A stretch of 64,000 nucleotides of DNA from Rhizobium sp. FKL33 (GCF_005222915.1 NZ_STFX01000031.1:62001-126000); one strand, 5' to 3'; counted from the stretch's first letter, positions 49,471 through 57,935 are shown. The notes: a model not told the origin generated them from the sequence alone. A program made the numbers and translations.

Positions 49471-50985
49471 ATGAGCGGCGATCGGCGGCCTGGCGGACGC
49501 ATTTTGCGTGTGCGCCGGGACAATCTTTTGCGCGCCTGCGCCCTGGCTTCCACCGTCTTTCTCGTCACGGGCTGCCAGTCCATTCTGGAACAGAGCTACG
49601 AGCCGAATATCGCGCCCTCGACCTCGCCGCAGATCGTCGACGAGGTGCAGAAGAACGACCCCCGCGCGGAATTGGGCGCGCGCGAGCATCCGCGCATCGT
49701 CGCCTCTTATGGCGGCGAATATCACGATCTCAAGACCGAGCAACTGGTGGCGCGCATCACCGGCGCGCTGACCGTGGTGTCGGAAAACCCGGCCCAGTCC
49801 TACCGCATCACCATTCTCAATTCCCCCGCGATCAACGCCTTCGCCCTACCCGGCGGTTACGTCTATGTCACGCGCGGGCTTCTCGCGCTCGCCACCGACG
49901 CATCCGAAGTCGCGGCCGTGCTCAGCCATGAAATGGCGCATGTGACCGCCAATCACGGCATCGAGCGCCAGCAGCGCGAAGAGGCGGCGGTTATCGCCAG
50001 CCGCGTGGTCAGCGAAGTCCTGTCGTCGGAAATCGCCGGCAAGCAGGCGCTGGCGCGGTCGAAGCTTCGGCTTGCCGCCTTCTCGCGCAACCAGGAACTC
50101 CAGGCCGATGTCATCGGCGTACGCATGCTCGGCGAAGCGGGTTACGACCCCTATGCCGCGGCGCGCTTCCTCGACGCCATGGGCGCATTCCAGAAATTCA
50201 ACGCCGGCGCCGATGGCGCGGGCTCGGGTCTGGACTTTCTGTCCAGCCACCCGTCGACGCCGCAGCGCGTGGAACTGGCGCGCATGCATGCCCGGCAATT
50301 CGGCATGGAAGGCAAAGCCGGCGACCGCGGCCGCGACTACTTCCTCGCCGGCATCGACGGGCTGCTCTATGGCGACAGCCCGCAAGAGGGCTATGTCCGC
50401 GGTCAATCCTTTCTGCATGGCAATCTCGGCATCCGCTTCGACACGCCGCCTGGCTTCCGCATCGACAACAAGGTCGACGCCGTCATGGCGACGGGTCCGG
50501 GCGATGTGGCCATCCGCTTCGATCTTGTCGACGACAATTCCGGCGGCAGTCTTGCGGCCTATATTTCCAGCGGCTGGGTGACGGGGCTGCTACCCGAAAC
50601 GGTGCGGGCGGCGAGCGTCAACGGCATGCCGGCGGCTGTGGCCCGCGCATCGGCTGAGCGCTGGGATTTCGACGTGACCGTGGTGCGAAACGGCCCCAAG
50701 ATCTATCGCTTCCTGACCGCCGTGCCCAAGGGCCAGGACGCGCTGCTGAAATCGACGGCCGAAAAACTGCGCGCGACATTCCGCCGCATGAGCACCTCGG
50801 AGATCGCCTCGCTGAAGCCGCTGCGCATTCGCGTGATCGAAGCAAAGGCGGGCGATACCGCCGCCTCGATCGCGCAGCGCATGCTCGGCACAGACCGCAA
50901 GCTCGACCTGTTCCTGCTTCTGAACGGGTTGACGCCGCAGGCGCGGATCGCGGCGGGCGACAAGCTGAAGATCGTCGCCGAATAG
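49471..50985 (+). CDS. M48 metalloprotease lipoprotein with LysM-like tail
   Basis: A 504-residue outer-membrane/periplasmic protease. A signal sequence ends in lipobox VTGC at about residue 35. The M48 core carries HEMAHV (zinc ligands near residue 152) and the third ligand region ELQADVIGVRML. The C-terminal 60 residues, with GDTAASIAQRMLGTDRKLDLFLLLNGL and GDKLKI, look like a LysM-type module, so binding to peptidoglycan is plausible. Related proteins such as BepA work in outer-membrane protein quality control. The start at 49471 follows CAGGAGA. Confidence 0.88.
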   Translation: MSGDRRPGGRILRVRRDNLLRACALASTVFLVTGCQSILEQSYEPNIAPSTSPQIVDEVQKNDPRAELGAREHPRIVASYGGEYHDLKTEQLVARITGALTVVSENPAQSYRITILNSPAINAFALPGGYVYVTRGLLALATDASEVAAVLSHEMAHVTANHGIERQQREEAAVIASRVVSEVLSSEIAGKQALARSKLRLAAFSRNQELQADVIGVRMLGEAGYDPYAAARFLDAMGAFQKFNAGADGAGSGLDFLSSHPSTPQRVELARMHARQFGMEGKAGDRGRDYFLAGIDGLLYGDSPQEGYVRGQSFLHGNLGIRFDTPPGFRIDNKVDAVMATGPGDVAIRFDLVDDNSGGSLAAYISSGWVTGLLPETVRAASVNGMPAAVARASAERWDFDVTVVRNGPKIYRFLTAVPKGQDALLKSTAEKLRATFRRMSTSEIASLKPLRIRVIEAKAGDTAASIAQRMLGTDRKLDLFLLLNGLTPQARIAAGDKLKIVAE

Positions 50986-51031
50986 CTGCTGCGTCGCTCT
51001 CACTGATTACGCAATGCCTGAAAATGCAAAA

Positions 51032-51052
51032 CCCGGAGCTTGCGGCTCCGGG
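51032..51052. terminator. Terminator between M48 protease and carD
   Basis: Eight-base arms CCCGGAGC (51032-51039) and GCTCCGGG (51045-51052). On the minus strand TTTTGCATTTTC follows, so it terminates carD best; the plus strand lacks a T run. Confidence 0.7.
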
Positions 51053-51080
51053 CTTGGCACAAAGGGATGAAAAAGCAGGA

Positions 51081-51650
51081 TCAGGCTGCTTCTTCCTGTT
51101 CGTCGTCTTCGGTGATCTTGCCGGAACGGCGCGGGCTCTTGGCGAGATTGGTCTCGACGAGGCGCACGGCTTCTGTTTCGGACATCTTGTTGACGGCGGC
51201 GATTTCGCGCGCCATGCGATCGAGAGCCTGTTCATAAAGCTGGCGCTCGGAATAGGACTGTTCCGGCTGATTTTCGGCGCGATAGAGGTCGCGAACGACT
51301 TCGGCGATGGAAATCAGGTCGCCGGAATTGATCTTGGCGTCATATTCCTGCGCACGGCGCGACCACATGGTGCGCTTCACCCGCGCCTTGCCCTGCACGA
51401 CCTTGAGCGCGCGATCGACGAAATCGGTCTCGGACAGCTTGCGCATGCCGATGCTGACGGCTTTCGCCACCGGAACCTTCAGGCGCATCTTGTCCTTTTC
51501 GAAATCGATCACAAAGAGCTCGAGCTTCATGCCGGCGACTTCCTGCTCTTCGATCGTGACAATCTGACCGACGCCATGCGCGGGATAAACGATCGACTCA
51601 CCGGTTTTGAAACCGTGACGGGCTGAAGTCTTCTTGATCTGGGTTGTCAT
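51081..51650 (-). CDS. carD: CarD/CdnL-type transcription regulator
   Basis: A 189-residue CarD family protein. The N-terminal RNA-polymerase-interacting domain contains GFKTGESIVYPAHGVGQIV (about residues 13-31) and KMRLKVPV; the helical C-terminal domain contains MWSRRAQEYDAKINSGD, with the conserved tryptophan that props open the upstream bubble edge in open complexes. CarD stabilises open complexes, mostly at rRNA and housekeeping promoters. The acidic tail is normal for alphaproteobacteria. The start at 51650 gives the family N-terminus. Confidence 0.95.
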   Translation of the reverse strand: MTTQIKKTSARHGFKTGESIVYPAHGVGQIVTIEEQEVAGMKLELFVIDFEKDKMRLKVPVAKAVSIGMRKLSETDFVDRALKVVQGKARVKRTMWSRRAQEYDAKINSGDLISIAEVVRDLYRAENQPEQSYSERQLYEQALDRMAREIAAVNKMSETEAVRLVETNLAKSPRRSGKITEDDEQEEAA

Positions 51651-52084
51651 GCTTTTCACAAACTCCCTAAAATGCTTCCGGTTGCCCGGGTGCGGCCCAG
51701 GGGCCGGGGGAGGCGACGCTTCGCCTGATAGTCTGACCGCGACATTTAAATTGCAGGCAAGCCCTTGATGCGGAGCGGATGAAATCAGTCCACCGAATGG
51801 TGCAGGTTTCAAGAGCGCCGCATGGAGGGATCGTAGCTTTCGTGATGTTTGGGCAAGTTACGCCCTTCGGGATCAGTGGGAGAGTGTCTACCACAAAAAA
51901 CGGTGGAAATCAATAATTTGCTTTGACCTGCCGCAAGGACGCTCCACGGCGCTTCGCATCGTGGTTAAGCAGGAGAATCACGTCTGGAGGCGAACCCCGT
52001 TGGACGCCCTCCATGAAAGCGCCCCGCCCCTCTGCTCCCAGCAGCCGCCTGTCGAACCCAGGCGGCGGCTGCGCTTTCCATTCC
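51651..52084. other. 434-base gap between carD and fdxA, no gene recognised
   Basis: No plausible reading frame on either strand. It should contain the carD promoter. Notable pieces are a small hairpin AGGCG/CGCCT near 51714, AT-rich sequence near 51890-51915, and a GC-rich inverted repeat CAGCCGCC (52042-52049) / GGCGGCTG (52063-52070) near the fdxA stop, without a T tract. Confidence 0.6.
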
Positions 52085-52423
52085 TCAGTCGCCGGAGCCG
52101 GGCTTTTCAGAGAAGTACTTTTCGAACTTGCCTTCGACGCCGTCCATTTCCTTGGCCTCGGGAAGAGCGTCGCGCTTCTGAGTGATATTCGGCCAGATGG
52201 TTGCGTATTCAGCGTTTAATTTCAGCCACTTATCCAGACCGCTTTCGGTGTCCGGCTTGATGGCTTCGGCAGGACATTCCGGTTCGCAGACGCCGCAATC
52301 GATGCATTCGTCTGGATGGATGACCAGGAAATTTTCACCCTCGTAGAAACAGTCGACCGGGCACACTTCCACGCAGTCCGTGTACTTGCACTTGATGCAG
52401 TTGTCGGTCACGACATAAGTCAT
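52085..52423 (-). CDS. fdxA: Ferredoxin FdxA (7Fe-type)
   Basis: A 112-residue ferredoxin with two cluster motifs: [17 protein letters not shown] at residues 9-25 and [16 protein letters not shown] at residues 40-55. The spacing matches FdxA proteins carrying a [3Fe-4S] and a [4Fe-4S] cluster. It is essential in several alphaproteobacteria but its partners vary. A CTGGAG ribosome-binding site precedes the ATG. The 159-base gap to the S4 gene makes separate transcription likely. Confidence 0.94.
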   Translation of the reverse strand: MTYVVTDNCIKCKYTDCVEVCPVDCFYEGENFLVIHPDECIDCGVCEPECPAEAIKPDTESGLDKWLKLNAEYATIWPNITQKRDALPEAKEMDGVEGKFEKYFSEKPGSGD

Positions 52424-52582
52424 TCCAGGGCTCCAGATAAGGACGGGTCGACGGGCGTGGCATGCCCGATAAATTGTTTGTCCACTAGCTTTTTTGCCCC
52501 TGCTTTGCAAGGCGAAGTCAGGGAAAACGAGGTCTGCGGGCGGTGCATATCTGCCTTGCGTGAGGCTTGCCGAACGCAAACC

Positions 52583-52978
52583 TCATTCGTCGAAATCGTA
52601 ACGACCCTTCAGACGTTCCATCTGGCGTCGTTCTTTCTTCTCCGGTCGGCCCGCGCCCGGTTCGCGCGTCGCCTGTTCGAATTTTGTCAGGCGTTCGCGC
52701 GGCGGAGTTTCGTCGTCATAGAGGAGCCGCGCTTCCTCGTAAGGGCCGCGGCGGTCTCCCGCCGCCTTGACGACGACGACGACGTGCTTTTCAGCCGTCG
52801 CCACCTCCAGCCGGTCGCCGATCTTCACATCGGCGCTCGGACGTCTGACCTTGTCGCCGTTGACGGCGACATGGCCCGCCTCGATCCAGCCTTGCGCCAG
52901 CGTGCGCGATTTGGCGATTCTCGTGAAGAACAGCCATTTGTCGATCCGCTGGCGTTGGCTGGCCTGGGCGTCGTTCAT
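52583..52978 (-). CDS. S4-domain RNA-binding protein (HslR-like)
   Basis: A 131-residue protein: an S4 domain from about residue 10 to 75 (RIDKWLFFTRIAKSRTLAQ, then GHVAVNGDKV) and a basic tail. The family includes E. coli HslR (Hsp15), which rescues stalled 50S subunits carrying peptidyl-tRNA. It starts 3 bases after the helicase stop, so the two form a unit for RNA or ribosome work; the joint function is inference. Confidence 0.9.
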   Translation of the reverse strand: MNDAQASQRQRIDKWLFFTRIAKSRTLAQGWIEAGHVAVNGDKVRRPSADVKIGDRLEVATAEKHVVVVVKAAGDRRGPYEEARLLYDDETPPRERLTKFEQATREPGAGRPEKKERRQMERLKGRYDFDE

Positions 52979-52981
52979 ACC

Positions 52982-55900
52982 TTACTTCTTCAGCTGTTCC
53001 TTCAGCGCGGCGAGCTTGGCGAAAGGAGAATCCGGATCGATCGGCTTTTCCTTGCGGGGCTTTGCCTCGAAGCGCTGCGGCTGGCCGCGATTGCCCTTGT
53101 CCTGGCGAGGGGCGGCGTCCTGGCGCTCCTGACGATCCGGCCTATCCTGACGGGGACGGTCGTTGCGGTCGTTGCGCGGCGGACGATCCTGCTCCTTGCG
53201 GTCACCACGGCGGCCTTCGCCGCGGTTCTGGGCGTTCTGCGGACGACGATCGTCGCCCTGACGCTCGGGCCGGCGTCCGCCTTCGCGGGGAGCCTGGTCA
53301 CGGCGGGGGCCTGCATTGCGCTGCGGCGCATCGCTGCGGCCGCCTGGACGCCAGAGAAGAACCCGCTTTTCTTCCTGCGGCTCTTCAGGCGCGGCGTCCT
53401 GAGCCGGAGCCGCGGTCGCCTCGGTCGGCGCCTCTTCGGTCACGGCGGGAGCCGCGGCCTGTTCGGCTGCTTCGGAGGCTTCTGCGGCGGCGGAGTCGTC
53501 TTCGGTCTTCGGCTCATCCGCAGGCGCTTCGGCTGACGCCGCGGCCGGCTGGGCCGGCGCCGGCGCGGTCGACGCCAGGTAAGCGCCGGCTTCTTCTGCG
53601 GTCACGCTGTCGGCGCGATAGCCGAGGCCCTTGAGGATCTCCTCGATGTCGTCGGCGGTGGCGCCGAGGATCGACAGCATGGCGGGCGTCGTCAGGAAGC
53701 GACGCCCGTCATAGGCGCCGTCCGGACGCGTCGGCGAACCGGGCTTCCACTGCAGAAGCGGACGAATGAGATCGGCGAGACGCTCGAGAATGTCGATGCG
53801 GACCGCGCGCTTGCCGAGGAAACGGAAGCCCGCGAGCCGGTAGAAATTGCGCTCGAAGCTGTGATCGGTGACGATCGAGGTGCGGCCTGCGGCCAGCGCC
53901 GGAATGAGATCGCCATAGCCCGGCAGGCCGAGCGCGTCGTTCTTGAGCGCCCAGAGCAGGGTGATGAGCTCGGCCGGAGCGGGCTTCAACAGCGCCGGCA
54001 TGAAGACGTGATAGGCGCCGAAGCGGATGCCGTATTTGCGCAGCGAGGCGCGGCCGTCCTGGTCAAGCGCCTTGACGTCGTCGGCGACGTCGCGGCGGAA
54101 CAGAACGCCGAGGCTCTCAGCCAACTGATAGGCTATGCCCTTGGCGATGCCCTGGAGATCCTCGGCGCGGACGAGGTCGTCGAGCGGCTTGAGGACGGTG
54201 GCGATGTGATGATTCACGAAACGCTCGATGCGAGCCTGAACGTGATCGCGGGCATGGCCCTGCAGCAATTCGTCGGCCAGCAGCACGATGCGCGGACGCA
54301 TCACGTGATCCGACGCCGTCAGGCGCGCCACCGGCTCGCCGAGCCAACGGACCAGCCCGTCATTGGCGATCGCCAGGTCGCTGTTTCCAGCCGCGTGCAG
54401 CCGGGCGGCGCGCGCCTCGAACTCCAGACCGAGCGCCTTGCCGACCGCGCTTTCGACAGCTTTCAAATCCTGGCCGTCCGTCCCGCCCGCAAGCGTAAAG
54501 CGGAAACCCGACAACTGTCCCACATGATGCCCTTCGACGAAGACATCGCCATTCACACTGATTTCCGCTTCGAGCATAGCATTCTCTCTTAACCGCTTCA
54601 TGAGCACAGATGTCCTGCGGTCTACGAAGCGTTTGGTCAACCTTTCATGCAGCGCGTCCGAGAGACGATCTTCGATTTCGCGCGTTTTTTCCTGCCAGTG
54701 CGCCGGATCGGCCAGCCAGCCGGGCCGGTTGGACACATAGGTCCAAGTCCTGATTTGCGCAATACGGGCCGAGAGCGTGTCGATCTCGCCATCCGTCCTG
54801 TCCGCCCGGCGCACCTGCTCGGCAATGAAATCCTCCTTCACCGCGCCGAGCCGGACGATGTCCTTGTAGATGGCGGCGACGAGATCGGAATGCTGCAGCG
54901 AGGTGATCCGCCTGTAATCAGGCAGGGCGCAAATCTCCCAGAGCTTTTCCACCCTTTCCCGCGATGTGGCAAGCTCCAAAATGTCCGGATACCGCGCCAG
55001 ATGCTCAAGCGCCTGCATGTCGACCGACGGCAGCGCCTTGGTCAGGCCCTGCACCCGGGGTGCCAAGTCCAGGCTCTTGCGCAGATTGTCGACCGAGGAG
55101 AAATCGAGGGTCTTGGTGCGCCATTGCATCACCTTGACGGGATCGAATTCGTGGCTCTCGATGCGCTGGACCATTTCGTCGTCGAGCGGGCGGGTCTGGC
55201 CGGTGACCCCGAAAGTCCCGTCGCGCATGTGGCGTCCGGCGCGTCCGGCGATCTGGCCCATCTCTCCGGGCGTCAGATTGCGATACTGAAAACCGTCATA
55301 TTTGCGGTCCTGGGCAAAGGCGACATGGTCGACGTCGAGATTGAGGCCCATGCCGATGGCGTCGGTCGCAACGATGTATTCGACATCGCCTTCCTGATAG
55401 AGCGCGACCTGGGCGTTGCGGGTGCGGGGGCTCAAGGCCCCGATCACCACGGCCGCGCCGCCGCGCTGGCGTTTGACCAGTTCGGCGATGGCGTAGACCT
55501 CGTCGGCCGAAAAAGCGACGATGGCCGAGCGGCGCGGCAGGCGAGTGATCTTCTTCTGACCGGCATAGAAGAGCTGCGACAGGCGAGGCCGCTCGACCAC
55601 GGTCAGACCCGGCAGGATCTGGGTGAGAATCGGCTTCATGGTCGCAGCGCCCAGAAGCAGGGTCTCCTCCCGACCACGCAGATGCAGGATGCGGTCGGTG
55701 AAGACATGGCCGCGTTCGAGATCGGCGGCGAGCTGCACCTCATCGATGGCGACGAAAGAGGCGCGGGTCTCGCTCGGCATGGCTTCGACGGTGCAGACGG
55801 AATAGCGGGCCCCGGGGGGCGAGATTTTTTCTTCACCGGTGATCAGCGCGACATTGGCGACGCCGACTTTCTCGGCGACACGGCCATAGACCTCCCGGGC

Positions 55901-56041
55901 GAGCAGGCGCAGCGGTAAGCCGATCACGCCGGAGGCGTGCGCCACCATTCGCTCGATGGCGTAATGGGTCTTGCCGGTGTTCGTGGGGCCGAGAACCGCA
56001 GTGACGCCGCGGCCGCTCAAGATCAGGGGATCGGAAGTCAA
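52982..56041 (-). CDS. Suv3-like superfamily 2 RNA/DNA helicase with disordered tail
   Basis: A 1019-residue helicase related to mitochondrial SUV3. Motif I GPTNTGKT (residues 18-25), motif II IDEVQ (D-E-V-Q rather than D-E-x-H), motif III GAATM, motif V ATDAIGMGLN and motif VI QIAGRAGRH are in order within about 310 residues. A Suv3-type C-terminal region follows to about residue 800. The last 200 residues are low-complexity, first Ala/Pro/Glu, then Arg/Asp/Gln-rich repeats of RDRP-like and RQ type, probably disordered and RNA-binding. SUV3 unwinds RNA with PNPase in mitochondria; a bacterial role in RNA turnover is inference. Confidence 0.9.
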   Translation of the reverse strand: MTSDPLILSGRGVTAVLGPTNTGKTHYAIERMVAHASGVIGLPLRLLAREVYGRVAEKVGVANVALITGEEKISPPGARYSVCTVEAMPSETRASFVAIDEVQLAADLERGHVFTDRILHLRGREETLLLGAATMKPILTQILPGLTVVERPRLSQLFYAGQKKITRLPRRSAIVAFSADEVYAIAELVKRQRGGAAVVIGALSPRTRNAQVALYQEGDVEYIVATDAIGMGLNLDVDHVAFAQDRKYDGFQYRNLTPGEMGQIAGRAGRHMRDGTFGVTGQTRPLDDEMVQRIESHEFDPVKVMQWRTKTLDFSSVDNLRKSLDLAPRVQGLTKALPSVDMQALEHLARYPDILELATSRERVEKLWEICALPDYRRITSLQHSDLVAAIYKDIVRLGAVKEDFIAEQVRRADRTDGEIDTLSARIAQIRTWTYVSNRPGWLADPAHWQEKTREIEDRLSDALHERLTKRFVDRRTSVLMKRLRENAMLEAEISVNGDVFVEGHHVGQLSGFRFTLAGGTDGQDLKAVESAVGKALGLEFEARAARLHAAGNSDLAIANDGLVRWLGEPVARLTASDHVMRPRIVLLADELLQGHARDHVQARIERFVNHHIATVLKPLDDLVRAEDLQGIAKGIAYQLAESLGVLFRRDVADDVKALDQDGRASLRKYGIRFGAYHVFMPALLKPAPAELITLLWALKNDALGLPGYGDLIPALAAGRTSIVTDHSFERNFYRLAGFRFLGKRAVRIDILERLADLIRPLLQWKPGSPTRPDGAYDGRRFLTTPAMLSILGATADDIEEILKGLGYRADSVTAEEAGAYLASTAPAPAQPAAASAEAPADEPKTEDDSAAAEASEAAEQAAAPAVTEEAPTEATAAPAQDAAPEEPQEEKRVLLWRPGGRSDAPQRNAGPRRDQAPREGGRRPERQGDDRRPQNAQNRGEGRRGDRKEQDRPPRNDRNDRPRQDRPDRQERQDAAPRQDKGNRGQPQRFEAKPRKEKPIDPDSPFAKLAALKEQLKK

Positions 56042-56186
56042 TGTGTCCAGTCCAGATGAAGGAGTCGGCGTAAAGCCGGCGGCTTTCCTTGCCCTCTAAA
56101 AGCGGCAATTGCAAGAAAAAGGGCGGGAGAAGGGAGATTTCATCTCGTCAAAGCAGTAGGGCGCAAGCTTCGGAACAGCTTGGGAA

Positions 56187-56203
56187 CGAATCGGAGACGA
56201 ATC
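56187..56203. repeat. Dispersed repeat copy 1 (ACGAATC pair)
   Basis: Two ACGAATC-type 7-mers, 11 bases apart (second GAATC starts 56199), with GGAG between (the first copy begins at 56186). Part of a three-copy set; the leading GGA is shared with copy 3. Confidence 0.7.
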
Positions 56204-56431
56204 GCAGACTCGACGTTGTTCACGACGCGTTCCCTACTAGATATTGAGGATTCCCGCGCACGCTTTCGATAGGTTGAATCGGGCGGAGAATCGCATGAGT
56301 TGCAGCCGAAAGTGGAGGATTTCGCCCCTTCCGGCGGTCAACGACCTCCGGAAATCATGGTGAATCAAACCTTTCGTCGGTCCGTCCTCCTGTGCCGGTC
56401 CGGCGCGCAGAAAACCCTGAACCTAGGTGGT

Positions 56432-56453
56432 ACGAATCACCGACGAATCAGGC
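56432..56453. repeat. Dispersed repeat copy 2 (ACGAATC pair)
   Basis: ACGAATC-ACCG-ACGAATC-AGGC-like layout; differs from copy 3 at a single base over 22 positions. Confidence 0.75.
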
Positions 56454-56571
56454 GTTGCAATCGGTTGCTTACCTGTCCACCACCATATCTTGTAGCGCAA
56501 CGGTCCGTTAACCAGATTATTCATGCCTTTTGCCTGCGCCGTTTTCCTGGCGAAAATTCGTATCCACCGCC

Positions 56572-56596
56572 GGAACAAACCGCTTCATCGCTCGTT
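56572..56596 (+). promoter_or_regulatory. Candidate EcfG general-stress promoter
   Basis: GGAAC (56572-56576), a 16-base spacer, then CGTT (56593-56596). This equals the EcfG (general stress sigma) consensus GGAAC-N16/17-CGTT of alphaproteobacteria. It lies 38 bases upstream of the DUF3309 start, a suitable distance. Confidence 0.65.
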
Positions 56597-56633
56597 CTTT
56601 CCGTCAGTTCGATTGCGCATATGGGGTAGCGAC

Positions 56634-56789
56634 ATGCTTGGAACCATTCTTCTTATCATTCTGGTCCTGCTTCTCATCGGGTCTGTGCCCACCTGGGGTC
56701 ACAGCAGAGGATGGGGATACGGTCCTTCCGGCGGAATCGGGCTGGTTCTCGTCATAGTTCTCATACTCGTCCTGATGGGCAGAGTCTGA
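56634..56789 (+). CDS. DUF3309 small membrane protein
   Basis: A 51-residue protein: an N-terminal hydrophobic helix (LGTILLIILVLLLIGSVPTW), a short loop GHSRGWGYGPSGG and a second hydrophobic helix ending in LVLMGRV. This matches the DUF3309 family, whose members are often induced by stress. Function is unknown. The ATG at 56634 is chosen; a longer in-frame extension upstream would read through the EcfG-type promoter. It is 23 bases upstream of a glycine-zipper lipoprotein gene, a likely two-gene operon. Confidence 0.82.
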   Translation: MLGTILLIILVLLLIGSVPTWGHSRGWGYGPSGGIGLVLVIVLILVLMGRV

Positions 56790-56812
56790 TCATTCGGAGA
56801 AGGAGCGTAGCG

Positions 56813-57061
56813 ATGAAGAAAGTTATCCTGTCCATGGCCATGATCGGCGCCTTGGCGTCCTGCACCGCCACTGAGCGAGGCGCGGGCGTCGGCGCCGCCA
56901 CCGGCGCCGTGATCGGCGGCGTGGCCACCGGCAATGTCCGCGGCGCTGCCGTGGGCGCGGTGGTAGGCGGCGCGGCCGGCGCGCTGATCGGCAGCGCAAG
57001 CCGCGAAGGATATTGCGTCTATCGCGACCGTTATGGCCGCCGCTACGAAGCGCGCTGCTGA
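56813..57061 (+). CDS. Glycine-zipper lipoprotein
   Basis: An 82-residue protein with a lipoprotein signal (lipobox LASC, about residues 14-17) followed by glycine-rich repeats: GAGVGAATGAVIGGVATG and AVGAVVGGAAGALIG form glycine-zipper helices typical of membrane-associated stress lipoproteins. The short C-terminus, YCVYRDRYGRRYEARC, has two cysteines. A strong AAGGAG ribosome-binding site precedes the ATG. A 13-bp-stem terminator 112 bases downstream ends the unit. Confidence 0.82.
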   Translation: MKKVILSMAMIGALASCTATERGAGVGAATGAVIGGVATGNVRGAAVGAVVGGAAGALIGSASREGYCVYRDRYGRRYEARC

Positions 57062-57087
57062 AGCTGAGGCGGCGCCTGAACGGGATC

Positions 57088-57112
57088 GGAACGAATCGCC
57101 GACGAATCAGGC
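57088..57112. repeat. Dispersed repeat copy 3 (ACGAATC pair)
   Basis: GGAACGAATC-GCCG-ACGAATC-AGGC layout; GAATC at 57093 and 57104. It sits between the lipoprotein stop and its terminator, so the three copies flank the two-gene unit. Confidence 0.75.
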
Positions 57113-57172
57113 TTGATCGAACGTTCTCGAGACGTTCACCGCAAGATGTTGTATTTTATGCAAATTTTAACC

Positions 57173-57207
57173 ATGGAGGCCGCCCATCGGGCGGCCTCCA
57201 TTTTTTG
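57173..57207 (+). terminator. Strong intrinsic terminator after lipoprotein gene
   Basis: Thirteen-base perfect arms ATGGAGGCCGCCC (57173-57185) and GGGCGGCCTCCAT (57189-57201), ATC loop, TTTTTTG tail. It abuts the convergent phaB stop (57210). Confidence 0.95.
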
Positions 57208-57209
57208 TC

Positions 57210-57935
57210 TCACACCATATACTGACCGCCATTGGCGGAAATCGTCGATCCCGTGATAAAGCCGGCGTCGTCGGAGGCGAGGAAGACCACGCAGCGGGCG
57301 ATCTCCTCGGGTTCGCCGAGGCGGCCCACCGGGATTTGCGGAATGATGCGCTCGTTAAGCACTTTCTCCGGCACGGCGCGCACCATCTCGGTGCCGATAT
57401 AGCCCGGGCAGATGACGTTGACGGTGATTCCCTTGGCGGCGCCTTCCTGGGCGAGCGCCTTGGTGAAGCCGATGTCGCCCGCCTTGGCGGCGGAATAGTT
57501 GGCCTGACCCATCTGGCCTTTCTGGCCGTTGATCGAGGAAATGCTGATGATGCGGCCGAAGGAGCGATCGCGCATGCCCGTCCAGACCGGATGGGTCATG
57601 TTGAACAGGCCGGAGAGATTGGTGGAGATCACCGCGTTCCACTGTTCCGGGGTCATCTTGTGGAACATGGCGTCGCGGGTGATGCCGGCATTGTTGACGA
57701 GGATCTCGACCGGGCCCAGTTCCGCCTCGACCTGAGCGATGCCGGCGGCGCAGGCCTCATAGCTCGACACATCCCATTTGAAGGCGGGGATGCCGGTTTC
57801 GGCGGTGAAAGCCTTGGCCGCCTCGTCATTGCCGGCGTAATTGGCGGCGACCTTATAGCCGGCGTTCTTCAGCGCGATCGAGATGGCGGCGCCGATGCCG
57901 CGCGTTCCACCGGTAACGAGTGCTACTCTGCTCAT
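57210..57935 (-). CDS. phaB: Acetoacetyl-CoA reductase
   Basis: A 241-residue short-chain dehydrogenase. TGGTRGIGAA (residues 8-17) is the NADPH loop, NNAGITRD follows, and the catalytic YSAAKAG tyrosine-lysine pair is near residue 150. It reduces acetoacetyl-CoA to (R)-3-hydroxybutyryl-CoA for polyhydroxybutyrate. It follows phaA on the same strand by 79 bases. The chosen ATG at 57935 gives the standard N-terminus. Confidence 0.95.
   Translation of the reverse strand: MSRVALVTGGTRGIGAAISIALKNAGYKVAANYAGNDEAAKAFTAETGIPAFKWDVSSYEACAAGIAQVEAELGPVEILVNNAGITRDAMFHKMTPEQWNAVISTNLSGLFNMTHPVWTGMRDRSFGRIISISSINGQKGQMGQANYSAAKAGDIGFTKALAQEGAAKGITVNVICPGYIGTEMVRAVPEKVLNERIIPQIPVGRLGEPEEIARCVVFLASDDAGFITGSTISANGGQYMV

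Larger units (their letters stand above)
56042..56571. other. Long intergenic region dense in GANTC sites
   Basis: About 590 bases separate the helicase start from the next gene; no credible protein is seen. Nine GANTC sites occur between 56188 and 56449 (56188, 56199, 56207, 56249, 56276, 56288, 56362, 56434, 56445), where about one is expected by chance. GANTC is the methylation target of CcrM in alphaproteobacteria. Two ACGAATC-N4-ACGAATC elements lie here. It is upstream of both divergent flanking genes, so a regulatory role is likely but unproven. Confidence 0.6.

Noticed and set aside
52040-52072. GGTTCGA-like T-loop in a stem on the minus strand near the fdxA stop
   Set aside because: No acceptor stem, anticodon arm or D arm at the right spacing; it is only a GC-rich inverted repeat.
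54298-54312. GCATCACGTGATCCG, a CACGTG-containing palindrome inside the helicase gene
   Set aside because: Lacks the GTTTCACGTGAAAC flanks of parS; matches only the central bases.
56300-56629. 109-codon plus-strand frame in the GANTC-rich gap
   Set aside because: No ribosome-binding site, no protein-like composition and it overlaps the candidate EcfG promoter.
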